A stretch of DNA of 8,365 bases, taken from Thermoplasmata archaeon. GTDB lineage: Archaea > Thermoplasmatota > Thermoplasmata > Lutacidiplasmatales > UBA184. The notes under the pieces are model-generated. The model had not been told where the DNA came from, did not search any database, and was given only the letters and a program-made list of their open reading frames with translations. The stretch is from the NCBI GenBank assembly GCA_030043255.1, contig JASHYB010000141.1, forward strand, positions 1 to 8,365, given 5' to 3'. Below, in pieces: positions 5,370 through 8,365 of the stretch (positions are counted from its first letter, which is position 1; every line of letters starts with the position of its first letter). Both the position numbers and the translations under genes were made by a program.

Positions 5370-5448
5370 CCGGACGGCCTGGAACGCCCGATGCTCGAGG
5401 GCGTTTCGGGGCCCGTCGGGCGACGGCTTAGGCGCCGGTAGGGCGTCG
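5370..5448 (+). ncRNA. Structured RNA element in the probable nrdJ leader
   Basis: Bases 5378-5389 pair with 5399-5410 as an unbroken 12-bp stem around a 9-nt loop (10 Watson-Crick pairs plus U5380-G5408 and G5382-U5406). After a 2-nt bulge (5411-5412) the stem continues for 5 bp (5373-5377 with 5413-5417) and 2 more (5370-5371 with 5418-5419). A second stem, CGACG (5421-5425) with CGTCG (5444-5448), follows at once. The two G-U pairs would be A-C mismatches in a minus-strand transcript, so the fold favours rightward RNA, towards nrdJ. It matches no riboswitch class that I recognise. It could be a regulatory leader or an independent small RNA. Confidence 0.4.
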
Positions 5449-5480
5449 TAGGTTCGCGGACGCAGCGCTCGCTCCCCTCC

Positions 5481-5484
5481 AGGA
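5481..5484 (+). promoter_or_regulatory. Ribosome site deciding the nrdJ start
   Basis: AGGA lies 9 nt before the ATG at 5494 but only 3 nt before an in-frame TTG at 5488. The spacing favours ATG 5494. Confidence 0.45.
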
Positions 5485-5493
5485 ATCTTGCAC

Positions 5494-8262
5494 ATGGCAG
5501 CCGCAAAGAAGCGCCCGGTCCCCGGGGAGGAGGCGGCCCGCGTCGCCCCCCGCCCCGGTCGAGAGCCGATCGAGGTCCCCCGTCTCGTGCCGTCCGGCAA
5601 GACCGCCTTCGACACCGTCGAGTGGACGACGCACGACGCGACGATCAAGAGCGCCGACGGCAAGGTGATCTTCGAGCAGAAGGGGATCCGCGCCCCGAGG
5701 TCCTGGGGCGAGACGAGCATCAACATCGCCGCGAGCAAGTACTTCCGCATCATCGACGGCCGGCGCGAGACCTCCATCGAGGGGATGATCCGGCGCGTCT
5801 GCCACTGGATCGCCGACCGGGCGCTCGCCCTCGGCTACCTCGACACCGCCGGCGAGGCGTCGACGTTCGAGGAGAGCCTCACCTACCTCATGGTCCAGCA
5901 GATGGCGGCGTTCAACAGCCCCGTCTGGTTCAACGTCGGGGTCCGCGAGCCGCCGCAGTGCTCGGCCTGCTTCATCCAGTCGATCTCCGACGACATGGAT
6001 TCGATCCTGGCGCTCGCCACGAGCGAGGGCCGCCTGTTCAAGGGCGGGAGCGGGACCGGCACGAACCTGTCGCCGCTGCGCGGGAGCCACGAGCGCCTGG
6101 CCGGCGGCGGCATCGCCTCGGGCCCGGTCTCGTTCATGCGGGCGTTCGACGCGCTCGCCGGCGTGATCAAGAGCGGCGGGACGACCCGGCGCGCCGCGAA
6201 GATGGTGATCCTGAACATGGAGCACCCGGACATCGTCGACTTCATCGACTCCAAGGTCAAGGAGGAGGACAAGGCCCTCGCGCTCATCCGGGAGGGCTAC
6301 TCGTCGAACTTCGACGGGACCGACCCGGACTCCGCCTACGCCTCCATCGCCTACCAGAACGCCAACCACTCCGTCCGCATCCCGGACGCGTTCATGGACG
6401 CCGTCGCGCGGGACGGGCCCTGGACGACCTACCAGCGCACCGACCATGCGGTCGCCGGCACCTACAAGGCGCGCGATCTGTGGCGCAAGCTCGCCGTGGC
6501 CGCCTGGCGCTGCGGCGACCCGGGGGTGCAGTACGACGACGTCACCAACGACTGGCACACCTGCCCCAACGCCGGGCGGATCAACGCCTCCAACCCCTGC
6601 AGCGAGTACCTGTTCCTGGACGACTCGGCCTGCAACCTCGCCTCGCTGAACCTGATGCGGTTCCTCCGGGAGGACGGCTCGTTCGACGCGGGCCTGTTCG
6701 TGAGCGCCGTGCGGACGATGGTGCTCGCGATGGAGGTGGTCGTCGACGTCTCCAGCTACCCGACGGCGCCGATCGCGCAGAACTCCCACGACTACCGGCC
6801 CCTCGGCCTCGGCTACGCGAACCTGGGCGCGCTCCTGATGCACTTCGGGCTCGCCTACGACTCGGACGCCGCCCGGGCGCTCGCCGGCTCGGTCTCCGCG
6901 ATCCTGTCGGCCGAGGGCTACCGCACCTCCGCCGAGATCGCCCGCCGGCTCGGGCCGTTCGCGGGCTTCGAGAAGAACCGCGCCCCGATGCTCCGGGTGA
7001 TGGCCAAGCACGCCCGCGCCGCCGAGCAGCTCGCGAGCTCCGATACGCGCATCGCCCCGCTCACCCGGCTCGCCGCCGAGAGCTGGCAGGCGACGGTCCG
7101 CTCCGGCGAGCTCTGGGGCTACCGCAACGCGCAGATCTCCGTCATCGCGCCGACCGGCACCATCGGGCTGCTGATGGGCTGCGACACGCTCGGCCTCGAG
7201 CCGGAGCTCTCGCTCGTCAAGACGAAGAACCTCGTCGGCGGCGGGGTCCTGCGCATGGTGAACCGGACCGTGCCGGAGGCGCTGGCCGCCCTCGGCTACG
7301 GCGCGGAGGAGCGCCAGGCGATCGTCGAGCACGTCGAGCGGAGCGGGACGATCGAGGGGGCCCCCGGTCTCGAGCCGGCGGACCTCGCGGTCTTCGACTG
7401 CGCCCTCGCCCCGCCGAACGGGGTCCGGACCATCGAGCCGATGGGCCACCTCAAGATGCTCGGCGCGGTCCAGCCGTTCCTGTCGGGCGGGGCCTCCAAG
7501 ACGATCAACCTGCCCAACAGCGCGACGGTCGAGGACATCGAGCGGATCTACCTCGAGGCCTGGCGCCTCGGGATCAAGTCGGTCGCGCTCTACCGCGACG
7601 GCTGCAAGGCGTCGCAGCCGTTCGAGACCGGGGCGGCGAAGGCGCCGGCGACCGGCCCGCGCGGGCCGGCCCGCGAGCGGCTGCCGGACGAGCGGCAGGC
7701 GGTGACCCACCACTTCCAGGTCGGGGGGCACGACGGCTACGTCACCGTGGGCCTGTACCCGGACGGGCGGGTCGGCGAGATCTTCTTCCGCGTGACGAAG
7801 GAGGGCTCGACCGTCAACGGCCTGATGGACTCGCTCGGGATCTCGATGTCGATGGCGCTCCAGCACGGGGTGCCGCTGAAGGACCTCGTCCGCAAGCTCG
7901 CGCACCTGCGCTTCGAGCCGGCCGGGGCGACCAACAACCCGAAGGTCCGCTTCGCGAAGTCGATCCCGGACTACGTCGCCCGCTGGCTCGCCCTCGAGTT
8001 CCTCTCGGAGGAGGAGCGGCGGTCGATCGGCCTGGAGAACCCGTCGGAGGCGAACGGCAACGGCCACGGCGGCGCGCCGGCCCCGGCGGCCCCGACCACC
8101 GTGCGCTTCGAGACCCGGCCGCTGGACGCCTTCGGCGGGTCCGGCTCCTCGGGCGGCACCAGCGAGGACGCCCCGTCCTGCGCCGTCTGCGGCGGGATCA
8201 TGGTCCGTTCCGGGACCTGCTACGCCTGCACGGTCTGCGGCTCCACCAGCGGCTGCTCGTAG
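5494..8262 (+). CDS. nrdJ: Adenosylcobalamin-dependent (class II) ribonucleoside-diphosphate reductase
   Basis: A complete 922-residue class II ribonucleotide reductase, which makes deoxyribonucleotides using a thiyl radical generated from coenzyme B12 and needs no oxygen and no separate radical subunit. The 10-stranded barrel carries the active site NPCSE, with Asn367, radical Cys369 and Glu371. The redox pair is Cys159 (in SACFIQSISDDMDSI) and Cys380 (in DDSACNLASLNL). The 11-residue step from Cys369 to Cys380 matches Thermotoga NrdJ. GGSGTGTNLSPLRG (184-197) and APTGTIGLLMGCDTLGLEP (552-570) are typical nucleotide and phosphate-binding segments. Residues 735-845 are the TSCPD-like domain. 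A Gly/Ser/Ala linker (about 850-894) leads to a Cys-rich tail, CAVC(896-899), CYAC(909-912), C915 and C921, of the CGSTSGCS type that delivers electrons from thioredoxin. The first 33 residues are a non-conserved basic extension. There is no intein, although this family often hosts one. The long structured leader suggests post-transcriptional control. Confidence 0.95.
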   Translation: MAAAKKRPVPGEEAARVAPRPGREPIEVPRLVPSGKTAFDTVEWTTHDATIKSADGKVIFEQKGIRAPRSWGETSINIAASKYFRIIDGRRETSIEGMIRRVCHWIADRALALGYLDTAGEASTFEESLTYLMVQQMAAFNSPVWFNVGVREPPQCSACFIQSISDDMDSILALATSEGRLFKGGSGTGTNLSPLRGSHERLAGGGIASGPVSFMRAFDALAGVIKSGGTTRRAAKMVILNMEHPDIVDFIDSKVKEEDKALALIREGYSSNFDGTDPDSAYASIAYQNANHSVRIPDAFMDAVARDGPWTTYQRTDHAVAGTYKARDLWRKLAVAAWRCGDPGVQYDDVTNDWHTCPNAGRINASNPCSEYLFLDDSACNLASLNLMRFLREDGSFDAGLFVSAVRTMVLAMEVVVDVSSYPTAPIAQNSHDYRPLGLGYANLGALLMHFGLAYDSDAARALAGSVSAILSAEGYRTSAEIARRLGPFAGFEKNRAPMLRVMAKHARAAEQLASSDTRIAPLTRLAAESWQATVRSGELWGYRNAQISVIAPTGTIGLLMGCDTLGLEPELSLVKTKNLVGGGVLRMVNRTVPEALAALGYGAEERQAIVEHVERSGTIEGAPGLEPADLAVFDCALAPPNGVRTIEPMGHLKMLGAVQPFLSGGASKTINLPNSATVEDIERIYLEAWRLGIKSVALYRDGCKASQPFETGAAKAPATGPRGPARERLPDERQAVTHHFQVGGHDGYVTVGLYPDGRVGEIFFRVTKEGSTVNGLMDSLGISMSMALQHGVPLKDLVRKLAHLRFEPAGATNNPKVRFAKSIPDYVARWLALEFLSEEERRSIGLENPSEANGNGHGGAPAPAAPTTVRFETRPLDAFGGSGSSGGTSEDAPSCAVCGGIMVRSGTCYACTVCGSTSGCS

Positions 8263-8276
8263 TCGGGCGCCCGCGG

Positions 8277-8365
8277 CTACGGCAGCGCGTAGCGGGCGAG
8301 CTCGACCAGGTCGCGCAGGCTCGGCGTCGCGTCCACCGCCGGCTGCGCCGGGCCCCAGACCGCGA
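8277..8365 (-). CDS. C-terminal tail of an unidentified convergent gene (N-terminus outside window)
   Basis: The minus strand has an open frame entering at the right edge and ending at TAG (complement of 8277-8279). It gives 28 residues ending TPSLRDLVELARYALP, which looks like an amphipathic C-terminal helix. Too little is present to name a family. Its stop is 14 nt from the nrdJ stop, and that gap contains the 10-bp palindrome CGGGCGCCCG (8264-8273). The tail could be a chance open frame in GC-rich DNA, but a convergent gene end at this spot fits the layout. Confidence 0.5.
   Translation of the reverse strand, partial: AVWGPAQPAVDATPSLRDLVELARYALP

Larger units (their letters stand above)
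5173..5493. other. 321-base gene-free stretch upstream of nrdJ
   Basis: I see no credible protein gene here. The one plus-strand open frame of 65 codons (5234-5431) is low-complexity Arg/Pro/Ala and has no ribosome site. The stretch holds a possible terminator-like hairpin (5207-5230), a TATA-like box (5290-5297) and a long structured element (5370-5448), then the nrdJ ribosome site. I found no tRNA, 5S rRNA, SRP RNA or RNase P RNA signature on either strand by eye. Confidence 0.7.

Noticed and set aside
5234..5431. 65-codon plus-strand frame in the nrdJ upstream region
   Set aside because: It has no ribosome site, its translation is Arg/Pro-rich and featureless, and it overlaps the TATA-like box and the structured element.
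5441..5470. GGTTCG motif resembling a tRNA T-loop
   Set aside because: The flanking bases do not form a T-arm stem and no acceptor or anticodon arm is found upstream.
5298..5493. Cobalamin riboswitch ahead of nrdJ
   Set aside because: The idea is attractive because the enzyme uses adenosylcobalamin, but I could not find the conserved B12-box core. B12 riboswitches usually control B12-independent isozymes or uptake genes, not nrdJ.
5428..8067. Very long open frame (879 codons) on the minus strand opposite nrdJ
   Set aside because: It is antisense to a fully recognisable NrdJ, its translation is low-complexity Arg/Ala/Val/Asp, and such shadows are expected in GC-rich DNA.
5494..8262. Intein in nrdJ
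   Set aside because: Class II reductases often carry inteins near the active site, but this protein is of normal length and its motifs run uninterrupted.

Overview
The window is a strongly GC-rich chromosomal segment, most likely from an archaeon and plausibly a GC-rich, uncultivated Thermoplasmatota lineage. The reasoning is indirect. It holds two DUF929-type membrane thioredoxin-like proteins, a family I know mainly from Sulfolobales and Thermoplasmata. Short AT-rich TATA-like boxes stand out in the GC-rich spacers (TTTTAA, TTCAAATA, AGATATA), and two genes sit at the distance from such a box expected of leaderless archaeal transcripts. All other identified genes occur in both archaea and bacteria, so the assignment is an inference. 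There are no mobile elements, CRISPR arrays, tRNAs or rRNAs that I can see. Long open frames opposite the real genes are GC-driven shadows and were left out.

Layout. (1) Positions 1-2348, minus strand: a tight redox operon read right to left. A three-helix membrane protein with an external CPYC thioredoxin-like domain (DUF929, 1152-2348) is followed after 7 nt by a four-helix VKOR-type disulfide oxidase (659-1144), and after another 7 nt by a second DUF929 paralogue (1-651, cut by the window edge). Together they look like a membrane system that makes or isomerises disulfides in exported proteins, with VKOR recharging the CPYC domains. (2) 2349-2470: a divergent promoter region with several GC-rich dyads. 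(3) 2471-4628, plus strand: tRNase Z and imidazolonepropionase (hutI), separated by 1 nt and therefore probably one transcript. (4) 4683-4898: a 71-residue basic protein built from two 37-residue repeats, with its own promoter and ribosome site. (5) 5005-5172: a 55-residue zinc-ribbon protein. (6) 5173-5493: a 321-base gene-free stretch with a TATA-like box and a long hairpin that probably lies in the leader of the next gene. (7) 5494-8262: a complete class II (adenosylcobalamin-dependent) ribonucleotide reductase, nrdJ. (8) 8277-8365, minus strand: the C-terminal tail of an unidentified convergent gene.

Most of the window is recognisable housekeeping. The parts worth attention are the DUF929-VKOR-DUF929 operon, especially the cytosolic helix-turn-helix-like N-terminus on only one of the two DUF929 proteins, and the structured leader of nrdJ.
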